Below are positions 56,906 to 64,000 of a DNA stretch of 64,000 nt, one piece after another; positions within the stretch are counted from its first letter, which is position 1; every line of letters starts with the position of its first letter. The position numbers and the translations under genes are program-made. The stretch is from DATLGB01 sp038258425 (lineage in GTDB: Bacteria; Actinomycetota; Thermoleophilia; Solirubrobacterales; Solirubrobacteraceae), in the NCBI GenBank assembly GCA_038258425.1, contig JBBSPV010000001.1, positions 186,001-250,000 of the forward strand, read 5' to 3'. Under the pieces are notes generated by a model. It did not search any database. It saw nothing but the letters and a program-made list of their open reading frames with translations, and was not told where the DNA came from.

Positions 56906-58144
56906 GTGAGCGACGTGGTCCAGCCCGGCCTGCGCGAGCAGACCATCGACGTCTCCTCCGTGGACACGAGCGAGCTGCACGAGGAGCTGCTCACGCTGAA
57001 CTTCGGCCCGGTGCACCCGGCCACCCACGGCGTGCTGCGGCTGATCGCCCAGCTCGACGGTGAGGTCATCCGCGACATCAAGCCGGTCATCGGCTACGTG
57101 CACACGGGCATCGAGAAGACCGCGGAGGACAAGTCGTACTGGAAGGTCATCCCCGTCGTGGAGCGGATGGACTACCTCGCGTACATGTTCAACCCGATGG
57201 CCTTCTGCGGGGCGGTGGAGACGCTGGCCCAGATCGAGGTGCCGCCGCGCGGGCAGTACCTGCGGGTCATCCACATGGAGCTCAACCGCATCCTCTCCCA
57301 CCTCGTGTGGCTCGGCACGAGCTGCCTGGACCTCGGGGCGATCTCCATGTTCTGGTACTGCTTCCGCGACCGCGAGACGATCAACGACCTGTTCGAGATG
57401 TCGACGGGCCAGCGCATGCACACGCGCTACATCCAGGTCGGAGGCGTCTTCGAGGACGTCCCGCCCGGGTGGGAGGCGAAGGTGCGCGAGTTCTGCGCCG
57501 AGATGCCCTCGCGGGTGGACCAGTTCGCCGCGCTGCTGGACAACAACGAGATCTTCAACCAGCGCATGCGCGACGTCGCGACGGTCGACGAGCAGACGCT
57601 GCTCGACCTCGGCATCACCGGCCCGCTGCTGCGCGCCTCCGGCAACCCGTGGGACCTGCGCAAGGCGGCGCCCTACTGCTCCTACGACCACTTCGACTTC
57701 CAGATCCCGGTCGGGACGGTCGGCGACAACTATGACCGCTATTCGTGCCGCCTGCAGGAGATGCGCGAGTCGGTCAAGATCGTCACCCAGGCGCTCGACG
57801 GCCTGCCCGAGGGCGCCTACGTCACCGAGGACCGCAAGTACGCGCTGCCGCCGCGCCACGAGCTGGCGACCTCGATGGAGGCGCTGATCCACCACTTCAA
57901 GCTCGTCACGGAGGGCTTCCGCGTCCCGCCCGGCGAGGCCTACTACCCGATCGAGTCCCCCCGCGGCGAGCTTGCCTGCTTCGTCCGCTCGGACGGGTCC
58001 TCCAAGCCGGCCCGCGTGCACATGCGCGAGCCGAGCTTCGTCAACCTCCAGGCCATCACGACGATGTCCAAGGACCTCTACCTCGCCGACTTCATCGCCA
58101 CCCTGGCCATGCTGGACCCGATCCTCGGCGGGATCGACCGATGA
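56906..58144 (+). CDS. nuoD: NADH-quinone oxidoreductase subunit D
   Basis: 412 residues. The 49-kDa subunit forms the quinone pocket with NuoB: LNFGPVHPATHGVLRLIAQL near 31 holds the conserved His, VHTGIEKTAEDKSYW near 64, and the C-terminus ADFIATLAMLDPILGGIDR is the family ending. I chose the GTG at 56906 because GCGAGG lies 5 bases upstream; an in-frame GTG at 56879 would add 9 residues. The stop overlaps the nuoE start by 4 bases. Confidence 0.95.
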   Translation: MSDVVQPGLREQTIDVSSVDTSELHEELLTLNFGPVHPATHGVLRLIAQLDGEVIRDIKPVIGYVHTGIEKTAEDKSYWKVIPVVERMDYLAYMFNPMAFCGAVETLAQIEVPPRGQYLRVIHMELNRILSHLVWLGTSCLDLGAISMFWYCFRDRETINDLFEMSTGQRMHTRYIQVGGVFEDVPPGWEAKVREFCAEMPSRVDQFAALLDNNEIFNQRMRDVATVDEQTLLDLGITGPLLRASGNPWDLRKAAPYCSYDHFDFQIPVGTVGDNYDRYSCRLQEMRESVKIVTQALDGLPEGAYVTEDRKYALPPRHELATSMEALIHHFKLVTEGFRVPPGEAYYPIESPRGELACFVRSDGSSKPARVHMREPSFVNLQAITTMSKDLYLADFIATLAMLDPILGGIDR

Positions 58145-58890
58145 GCCTGTCCGAGCCCGACGTCGACCGCGGCGGGCGGGCGCAGGGCCGCCTCGCCGCG
58201 CTCGTCCGCCGCTACGAGCACGGCTCGCGCGTCCCGGGCTGGGACGAGGCGGCCGACCTGGACAAGGACCCCGCCGTCGTCCCCGACCCGGCGACGACCC
58301 CCGTGCCCGAGGGCCTCTCGGGGCTGTTCGAGGACTACATGGGCCGCTACCCGGACCGGCGCTCGGCGTCCATCCCCTGCCTGCGCGCGGCCCAGCGCCA
58401 TCACGGCTGGCTCTCGCCGACGGCGATCGAGCAGGTCGCGGCCTCGATGGCCCTGACCCCGGGCTACCTGATCGCCGTGGCGACGTTCTACGACATGTTC
58501 GAGCACGCGCCGGTGGGCCCGCACACGATCTACGTGTGCACGAACATCTCCTGCTCGCTGCGTGGCGCGGACAAGCTCTACGAGGCGATGCTCGACGCCG
58601 CCGGTGACGACATCGCCTTCAACATCCGCTCCTTCGAGTGCCTGGGGGCGTGCGACATCGCGCCGATGGCGTCCGTCAACGGCGTCTACGTCGGGCCGAT
58701 GACGCTCGAGGAGGCGCCGACCCTCGTCAAGCAGCTGCGCGACGGCGCCGAGCCGCTGCCGGACAAGCAGCTGCGGCGCCGGCCGATCGCCCGCACCTGG
58801 TGGGCCTCCGGCGAGCGCCCGACGGGCGAGCCCGCGGGCGGCCGCGGGGCCGAGGGCCAGACCGCCGCGAACAACGAGGGTGAAGAGTAA
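58141..58890 (+). CDS. nuoE: NADH-quinone oxidoreductase subunit E
   Basis: 249 residues. The thioredoxin-like domain holds the N1a [2Fe-2S] cluster with cysteines in VCTNISCSLRGAD (C-x4-C) near 134 and ECLGACDIAPMAS (C-x3-C) near 170. Longer than E. coli NuoE: about 50 extra residues lead in, and the C-terminal about 45 residues (RRPIARTWWASG then a Gly/Glu-rich tail) lie outside the core. The stop is directly followed by nuoF. Confidence 0.95.
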   Translation: MSLSEPDVDRGGRAQGRLAALVRRYEHGSRVPGWDEAADLDKDPAVVPDPATTPVPEGLSGLFEDYMGRYPDRRSASIPCLRAAQRHHGWLSPTAIEQVAASMALTPGYLIAVATFYDMFEHAPVGPHTIYVCTNISCSLRGADKLYEAMLDAAGDDIAFNIRSFECLGACDIAPMASVNGVYVGPMTLEEAPTLVKQLRDGAEPLPDKQLRRRPIARTWWASGERPTGEPAGGRGAEGQTAANNEGEE

Positions 58891-60201
58891 GTGGAACTCC
58901 TGTTCGACAACATCGACGAGCCCGGGCTGCACACGCTCGACGTCTACCGGGCGCGGGGCGGCTGGGACATGGCCGCGCGGGCGCTCGCCATGGCGCCCGA
59001 GGACGTCCTCGGCGAGCTGCAGGCCTCCGGCGTGCGCGGCCGCGGCGGCGCCGGCTTCGCGATGGGCACCAAGGCCGGCTTCCTGCCCAAGGGCGAGGGC
59101 GACAAGTTCCTCGTCTGCAACGCGGACGAGTCCGAGCCGGGCACCTTCAAGGACCGCGAGCTCATGCAGAAGAACCCCCACCTGCTGCTCGAGGGGATCG
59201 TCGTGGCCGCCCACGCGGTGCAGGCCAACAACGCGTTCATCTACATCCGCGGCGAGTACGACTACGTCGCCGACATCCTCGACGCGTCGCTGACCGAGGC
59301 CAAGGCCGCCGGGTTGATCGGGGAGCTGAACTGCTGGGTGCACCGGGGCGCGGGCGCCTACATCTGCGGCGAGGAGACGGCCCTCCTCGACTCGCTGGAG
59401 GGCAAGCGCGGCAACCCGCGGCTGAAGCCGCCGTTCCCGGCCGTCCAGGGCCTCTATCAGGGGCCGACGCTCATCAACAACGTCGAGACGCTCATGAACG
59501 CGCCGATCATCATGCGCATGGGCGGCGCCGAGTACGCGAAGATCGGCACGGAGCGGTCCACGGGCACGAAGATCGTGTCCGTCTCGGGCTGCGTGCAGCG
59601 CCCCGGCAACTACGAGGTCACGCTCGGCACGCCGACGCGCGAGATCATCTACGACCTCGCCGGCGGCCCGCCGGAGGGCACCGACGTGAAGTTCTTCTTC
59701 CCCGGCGGCTCCTCCGCGCCGGTGCTCCCGGGCACGGATGAGTACCTCGACGTGCCCTATGACTTCGACGCGCTCCAGGAGGCCGGCTCCATGCTGGGCT
59801 CCGGGGCGATCATCGTCGTGGACACCTCCGTGCCCGTGCTCGACGTCGCGCTCAAGACCGCGAAGTTCTACCGCCACGAGTCCTGCGGCAAGTGCACGCC
59901 CTGCCGCGAGGGCACCAACTGGACCGTGAAGATGCTCGAGCGCATCGAGACCGGCCAGGCGACCCCGATGGACCTCGACATCATGGCGAGCGTCTGCGAC
60001 AACATCATCGGCCACTGCCTGTGCGTGCTCGGCGACGCGATGGCCATGCCGATCGGGTCGATGATCAAGCACTTCCGCGCCGAGTTCGAGGAGCACATGG
60101 ATCGGGCCCAGCTCGCGGCGACGGAGATGTCACGCGGGCCGCACGCCGGGCCCTACGACTCGGTCGATCCGGTCGGCGAGGCCACGGCGGAGCTCGTCTG
60201 A
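58891..60201 (+). CDS. nuoF: NADH-quinone oxidoreductase subunit F
   Basis: 436 residues. Oxidises NADH: the FMN/NADH-binding loop GRGGAGFAMGTKAGFLPKG near 50 (the usual PTG is MG here), ICGEETALLDSLEGKRGNPR near 155, and the N3 [4Fe-4S] ligands ESCGKCTPCREG near 330 plus GHCLCVLGD near 372. The GTG start follows the nuoE stop directly. It forms the NADH module with NuoE and NuoG. Confidence 0.96.
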   Translation: MELLFDNIDEPGLHTLDVYRARGGWDMAARALAMAPEDVLGELQASGVRGRGGAGFAMGTKAGFLPKGEGDKFLVCNADESEPGTFKDRELMQKNPHLLLEGIVVAAHAVQANNAFIYIRGEYDYVADILDASLTEAKAAGLIGELNCWVHRGAGAYICGEETALLDSLEGKRGNPRLKPPFPAVQGLYQGPTLINNVETLMNAPIIMRMGGAEYAKIGTERSTGTKIVSVSGCVQRPGNYEVTLGTPTREIIYDLAGGPPEGTDVKFFFPGGSSAPVLPGTDEYLDVPYDFDALQEAGSMLGSGAIIVVDTSVPVLDVALKTAKFYRHESCGKCTPCREGTNWTVKMLERIETGQATPMDLDIMASVCDNIIGHCLCVLGDAMAMPIGSMIKHFRAEFEEHMDRAQLAATEMSRGPHAGPYDSVDPVGEATAELV

Positions 60202-60204
60202 CCC

Positions 60205-62976
60205 GTGCCGCGCCCCGACGTCAAGTTCGTCACCTTCTCCATCGACGGCCGGGAGGTCTCGGCCCCGGAGAACGCCATGCTCGTGGACGGCGCGAAGTAC
60301 GGCGACGTCGAGATCCCGGTCTTCTGCTACGAGCCGAAGCTCGGGGCGCCCGTGGGCGCCTGCCGCATGTGCCTCGTCGAGATCGAGGGCATTCCCAAGC
60401 TGCAGACCGCCTGCTCGACGCCCGTCAAGGACGGCATGGTCGTGCACACCCAGACCGACCGGGCGCAGGAGGCCCAGCGGTCCGTCGTCGAGTTCCTGCT
60501 CATCAACCATCCGCTGGACTGCCCCGTCTGCGACAAGGGCGGCGAGTGCCCGCTGCAGGACATCTCCTTCGGCTGGGGCGGCGGCACGACTCGCTTCATC
60601 GAGCCCAAGCGCCACTTCGTCAAGCCGCTGGAGCTCTCGCCGCTGATCGCCATCGACCGCGAGCGCTGCATCCTCTGCTACCGGTGCGTGCGGTTCAGCC
60701 AGGAGATCGCCGAGGACTACCAGCTCGTGCTCCAGGAGCGGGGCGCCCACTCGTTCGTCTCGACCTTCGACGGCTCGCCCTACGTCGCGCCGTTCACCGG
60801 CAACATCACCGAGCTGTGCCCCGTCGGCGCGCTCACCTCCTCGACCTACCGCTTCCGGGCACGCCCGTGGGACATCGAGGGCTCGGGCACGGTGTGCGCG
60901 ATGTGCCCGTCGCAGTGCAACGTCGCCCTCACCGTGCGCGACGACCGGGTCATGCGCGTGCTCGCGCGCGACAACGAGGCGGTCGACGACGGCTGGCTGT
61001 GCGACAAGGGCCGCTACGCCTTCCAGTACACGCACTCCGACGACCGCATCCTCGAGCCGCTCGTGCGCGAGGGCGGCCAGCTCATGCCCGCCTCCTGGGA
61101 CAAGGCGCTCGCCTCCGCCGCCGGGGCCCTGGCCAAGGCCGGCGCCCGGAGCGCCGCGATCGCCGGCGGCGAGACGACCAACGAGGAGGCCTTCGTCCTG
61201 CAGCGGCTGCTGCGCGAGGGCCTGCGCTCCGGCCACGTGGCCTCCGCGCCGGCCGGCGACCTGCCCCCCGAGACCGCCCGGGCGCTGGCCAGCCCGGCCC
61301 TGCAGGCGACGGTCGCCGACCTCGAGTTCGCCCACACCGTCTTCGTGCTCGACTGCGACCCGGTCGACGAGGCGGCCGCCTTCGACCTGCGCATCCGCAA
61401 GGGCGTGCGTCGCAACGGCGTCCGACTCGCGGTGGCGGGCGCGCGGCCGACGGCGCTGAGTCCGAACGCGACCCAGATCGTCCGCACCGTGCCGGGCGGC
61501 CTCGAGAGCCTGCTCGTCGCGCTCGACGCGGCGTTCACCGGCGACGAGGGCAACCTCTCCGGCGGCGCCACCGGCGCGGGCACGACCCCGGGGATCGTGC
61601 GCGACCTCGTCACCCTGCTGCGCGAGGGCGGTGAGGACGTCGTCGTCGTCGCCGCCGAGCGCTCGCTGTCGGCGGGCGCCGCCGCCGGCCTGCTGAACCT
61701 GCTCGCTCGCCTGGACCTCGAGGGCCGCGCCGGTGGCGGCCTGCTGCTCATCCCCGCTTCGGCCAACGGCCGGGGCGTGCGCGAGGCGGGCATGGCGGCC
61801 GGCATGGGGCCGGGCTACGCGCCGTTGGAGGCGATCGGGCGCGACGTGCCAGGCATCGCCGCCGGCCTGCGCGACGGCGCGCTCTCCGCGCTCGTGCTGC
61901 ACAACGCCGACCCGCTGCGCACGTTCCCGCACCGCGAGGGCTGGGAGGCGGCGCTCGGCGCGGCCACGGACGTGATCGTCACCGACTCGGTGATGAACGA
62001 CACGATCCGCGAGCATGCGACCGTCGTGTTCCCCGGCGAGGCCTACCCCGAGAAGGAGGGCACGCTGACCCATCCCGACGGCCGCCTGCAGCGGCTGCGG
62101 CCGGCGATCGGGCGCCCGGGCGACCTCGCCACGGGCGTGCGCGCCGGGTGGCGGGTGCTCGCCGACATCTCCGCTCGCGCCGGGCTCGACCAGCGGCTGC
62201 TCGCCGGGCCGATGGCCTCCCAGGCGCTCTTCGAGGCCGTGCCGATGTACCGCGGCCTCACCCTGGACGTCATCGGCGGCACCGGCCTGCGCTGGCCGGA
62301 GAGCGCTGCCGGCGTGCAGTGGTCGCCGCCGCGCTGGACGCCGAAGACCCTGCGCGTGCCGCAGACGACCGGCGGTGGTGCGGACGGCGCGCTGCGGCTG
62401 GGGACGTTCAAGACGCTGTGGGCGGCCAAGGAGGTCGACCTCTCCCCGGTGCTGCAGTTCGCCGTGCCGCGGCAGGTCGTCGAGCTCTCCCCGGCCGCCG
62501 CCGAGCGCCTCGGCGTCGGGCACGGCGAGGCGGTCGAGGTCGGGCCCGTGCCCGCGGGCGAAGCCCGCGGGGGGAACGGCACGACGATCCACGGCGCGGC
62601 CGTCGTCCGGGCGGCCATCCCCACCGGGTCCGTGTTCGTGGCCGAGGGCATCCCGGACGCGCCGGCCAACGCGCTCGTGCACGCCGAGGTCGAGGTCCGG
62701 CCGCTCGGCGAGTACGTCGGCGTCCCCGCGCCCCCTGGCGGGGCGGGCGCCCTGGCCGAGGCGGCCGCCGCCGGCTCGCCGGAGGAGGACGCGTCCGGGC
62801 GCGGCCAGGCGCGCGATCCGCGCGACGAGCCGAGCCAGGACCGGCTGGCAGCCGAGGTCGGCGGCGCGGACCAAACCGCCCCGTCCCCGGACGACAGCGG
62901 CGCCGGCAACGGGCAGTCGGGCCCGCGCGAAGCCACGGGCGGCGGCGCCACGGGCGAAGGGGAGCAGTCGGAGTGA
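60205..62976 (+). CDS. nuoG: NADH-quinone oxidoreductase subunit G
   Basis: 923 residues. N-terminal [2Fe-2S] domain (VFCYEPKLGAPVGACRMCLV near 36), His/Cys-ligated cluster (NHPLDCPVCDKGGECPLQD near 100), a [4Fe-4S] pair (ERCILCYRCVRFSQEI near 150; ELCPVGALTSS) and CAMCPSQCNVALTV near 230, which begins the molybdopterin-oxidoreductase-like part. The last about 80 residues are a Gly/Glu/Asp-rich tail not needed for the fold. Electron wiring between NuoF and NuoI. Three bases after nuoF; nuoH overlaps the end. Confidence 0.95.
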   Translation: MPRPDVKFVTFSIDGREVSAPENAMLVDGAKYGDVEIPVFCYEPKLGAPVGACRMCLVEIEGIPKLQTACSTPVKDGMVVHTQTDRAQEAQRSVVEFLLINHPLDCPVCDKGGECPLQDISFGWGGGTTRFIEPKRHFVKPLELSPLIAIDRERCILCYRCVRFSQEIAEDYQLVLQERGAHSFVSTFDGSPYVAPFTGNITELCPVGALTSSTYRFRARPWDIEGSGTVCAMCPSQCNVALTVRDDRVMRVLARDNEAVDDGWLCDKGRYAFQYTHSDDRILEPLVREGGQLMPASWDKALASAAGALAKAGARSAAIAGGETTNEEAFVLQRLLREGLRSGHVASAPAGDLPPETARALASPALQATVADLEFAHTVFVLDCDPVDEAAAFDLRIRKGVRRNGVRLAVAGARPTALSPNATQIVRTVPGGLESLLVALDAAFTGDEGNLSGGATGAGTTPGIVRDLVTLLREGGEDVVVVAAERSLSAGAAAGLLNLLARLDLEGRAGGGLLLIPASANGRGVREAGMAAGMGPGYAPLEAIGRDVPGIAAGLRDGALSALVLHNADPLRTFPHREGWEAALGAATDVIVTDSVMNDTIREHATVVFPGEAYPEKEGTLTHPDGRLQRLRPAIGRPGDLATGVRAGWRVLADISARAGLDQRLLAGPMASQALFEAVPMYRGLTLDVIGGTGLRWPESAAGVQWSPPRWTPKTLRVPQTTGGGADGALRLGTFKTLWAAKEVDLSPVLQFAVPRQVVELSPAAAERLGVGHGEAVEVGPVPAGEARGGNGTTIHGAAVVRAAIPTGSVFVAEGIPDAPANALVHAEVEVRPLGEYVGVPAPPGGAGALAEAAAAGSPEEDASGRGQARDPRDEPSQDRLAAEVGGADQTAPSPDDSGAGNGQSGPREATGGGATGEGEQSE

Positions 62977-63998
62977 CCGGCGTGCTCGGCCTCGTCGGCT
63001 ACTACGAACCGTGGTGGATCCAGATCCTCAAGGCGCTGCTGATCTTCGGCATCTTCCTCGGGATCCTGCCCATCATCATCGTCGGCGAGCGCAAGATCCT
63101 CGGCCGCTTCCAGCATCGCTACGGCCCCAATCGCGTCGGCCCGTTCGGCCTCCTGCAGCCACTGGCCGAGATCGTGAAGTTCGCGACCAAGGAGCCGCAG
63201 CGCCCGCGCTCGTCGGTGGGCTTCCTCTTCGGCCTCGCCCCCGCGATCGCGATCTTCACGGCGATCGCCGGGCTCGCGATCATCCCGTTCTCGGACACCG
63301 TCGACATCTTCGGCACCCAGGTCGGCCTCTACGGCATCGACTCCGACATCGGCATCCTCTACGCCTTCGCCTTCGGCGCCCTGGCCTTCTACGCGACGCT
63401 GCTCGGGGGCTGGGCGTCGGGCTCGAAGTTCTCCTTCCTCGGCTCCATGCGCTCCGCGGCCCAGCTGATCTCCTACGAGGTCTCCCAGGGCCTGGCCCTC
63501 GTCGGGGTGATCATGACGGCGGGCACGCTCTCGCTGACCCAGATCGTCGAGGCGCAGTCGGGCCTGTGGTACATCGTGCCGCAGTTCGTCGGCTTCCTGA
63601 TCTTCATGACGGCGAGCTTCGCGGAGACCAACCGCGCGCCGTTCGACCTGCCCGAGGCCGACGCCGAGCTCGTGCAGGGCTACATGACGGAGTACGGCGG
63701 CGCCCAGATGGTCGCCTTCCTGTTCGGCGAGTACCTCAACCTGATCATCGCCTCGGCGCTCATGGTCACGCTCTTCCTCGGCGGCTGGCAGCTGCCCTTC
63801 GTCGACCCGCCGACCTGGGTGGATCCGTTCGTCGTGTTCGCCAAGATCGGCCTGGTCATGTTCTTCTTCTTCTGGGTGCGGGCGACGCTGCCCCGCCTGC
63901 GCTACGACCAGCTCATGAGCTTCGGCTGGAAGATCCTGCTGCCGCTCGCGACGCTCAACGCCCTGGTGACCGCGATCGTGCTGGTCGTGACCGACTGA
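62973..63998 (+). CDS. nuoH: NADH-quinone oxidoreductase subunit H
   Basis: 341 residues, about eight membrane helices. Signatures ERKILGRFQHRYGPNRVGPF near 31-50 and AETNRAPFDLPEADAELVQG near 212-231 line the quinone entry between the two arms; QLISYEVSQGLALVGVIM near 163 is also conserved. The GTG overlaps the nuoG stop by 4 bases. Its TGA shares one base with the next ATG. Confidence 0.96.
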   Translation: MTGVLGLVGYYEPWWIQILKALLIFGIFLGILPIIIVGERKILGRFQHRYGPNRVGPFGLLQPLAEIVKFATKEPQRPRSSVGFLFGLAPAIAIFTAIAGLAIIPFSDTVDIFGTQVGLYGIDSDIGILYAFAFGALAFYATLLGGWASGSKFSFLGSMRSAAQLISYEVSQGLALVGVIMTAGTLSLTQIVEAQSGLWYIVPQFVGFLIFMTASFAETNRAPFDLPEADAELVQGYMTEYGGAQMVAFLFGEYLNLIIASALMVTLFLGGWQLPFVDPPTWVDPFVVFAKIGLVMFFFFWVRATLPRLRYDQLMSFGWKILLPLATLNALVTAIVLVVTD

Positions 63999-64000
63999 TG
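63998..64000 (+). CDS. first codon of the next nuo gene (probably nuoI)
   Basis: An ATG at 63998-64000 overlaps the last base of the nuoH TGA. In this operon order the next gene is nuoI, the ferredoxin-like subunit. Only the start codon is inside the window, so the identity is an inference from gene order. Confidence 0.45.

Noticed and set aside
60130..62874. A 914-codon minus-strand frame opposite nuoG
   Set aside because: It is the shadow of nuoG; the plus-strand frame has all the iron-sulfur motifs.

Overview
The window is 64 kb of very GC-rich DNA (roughly three quarters G+C by eye) with dense genes, many GTG starts, many 4-base stop/start overlaps and many promoters whose -10 box lies only 6-8 bases before the start codon (leaderless transcripts). 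Together with a 14-subunit-type nuo operon, an ECF41 sigma factor and lutABC this suggests a deep-branching actinobacterium, perhaps Thermoleophilia/Solirubrobacterales. That placement is an inference. I see no insertion sequence, prophage, integrase or CRISPR array.

Layout. 1-2951 (minus): an operon for holo-ACP synthase, a small carrier protein, an acyl-CoA-dehydrogenase-like flavoprotein, an amino acid:carrier-protein ligase (a truncated seryl-tRNA synthetase relative) and a DUF1839 protein that runs off the left edge. 3042-5109: a PIN toxin with a degenerate antitoxin, and a secreted arylsulfotransferase-like gene with an apparent frameshift. 5212-9424: tRNA-Ser(GCT), zwf, an SDR, a CPA1 Na+/H+ antiporter, a 24-base poly-G tract and tRNA-Ser(TGA). 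9567-17454: small regulatory and cupin modules (MarR plus lipoprotein, MocR plus cysteine-dioxygenase-like protein, tandem cupins, dinB, ArsR plus SRPBCC). 17848-21883: two large unusual proteins, one Vps62-like and one membrane-anchored PLC-X-like. 21897-27542: a LysR-controlled catabolic operon (enolase superfamily, two dehydrogenases, Fe-type alcohol dehydrogenase). 27975-36500: a glutamine-synthetase-like ligase, APC permease, ALDH, SDR, dimethylglycine-dehydrogenase-like/GcvT flavoprotein and choline-kinase-like protein, which look like one route for an amine or amino-alcohol.

36508-45336: envelope proteins (L,D-transpeptidase), two DHA2 efflux pumps with TetR and MarR repressors, an AraC/VOC/YdeI group (YdeI frameshifted) and a universal stress protein. 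45577-49064: lutABC (L-lactate oxidation) followed by wrecks of rhamnose genes (rhaM and the dehydrogenase half of rhaEW). 49104-55245: an ECF41 sigma factor fused in frame to a glyoxalase domain, an FAD oxidoreductase, serS with a coupled acidic ORF, a lipoprotein cytochrome c, a cupredoxin-like lipoprotein and a flavin reductase. 55321 to the right edge: nuoABCDEFGH and the first codon of nuoI.

Two pairs of 38-base palindromic repeats, each pair with an exact 73-base period, lie 28 kb apart in opposite orientation and look like a REP-type family. The best candidates for under-described biology are the left-edge carrier-protein operon, the amine cluster at 27975-36500, the sigma-glyoxalase fusion and the decayed rhamnose locus.
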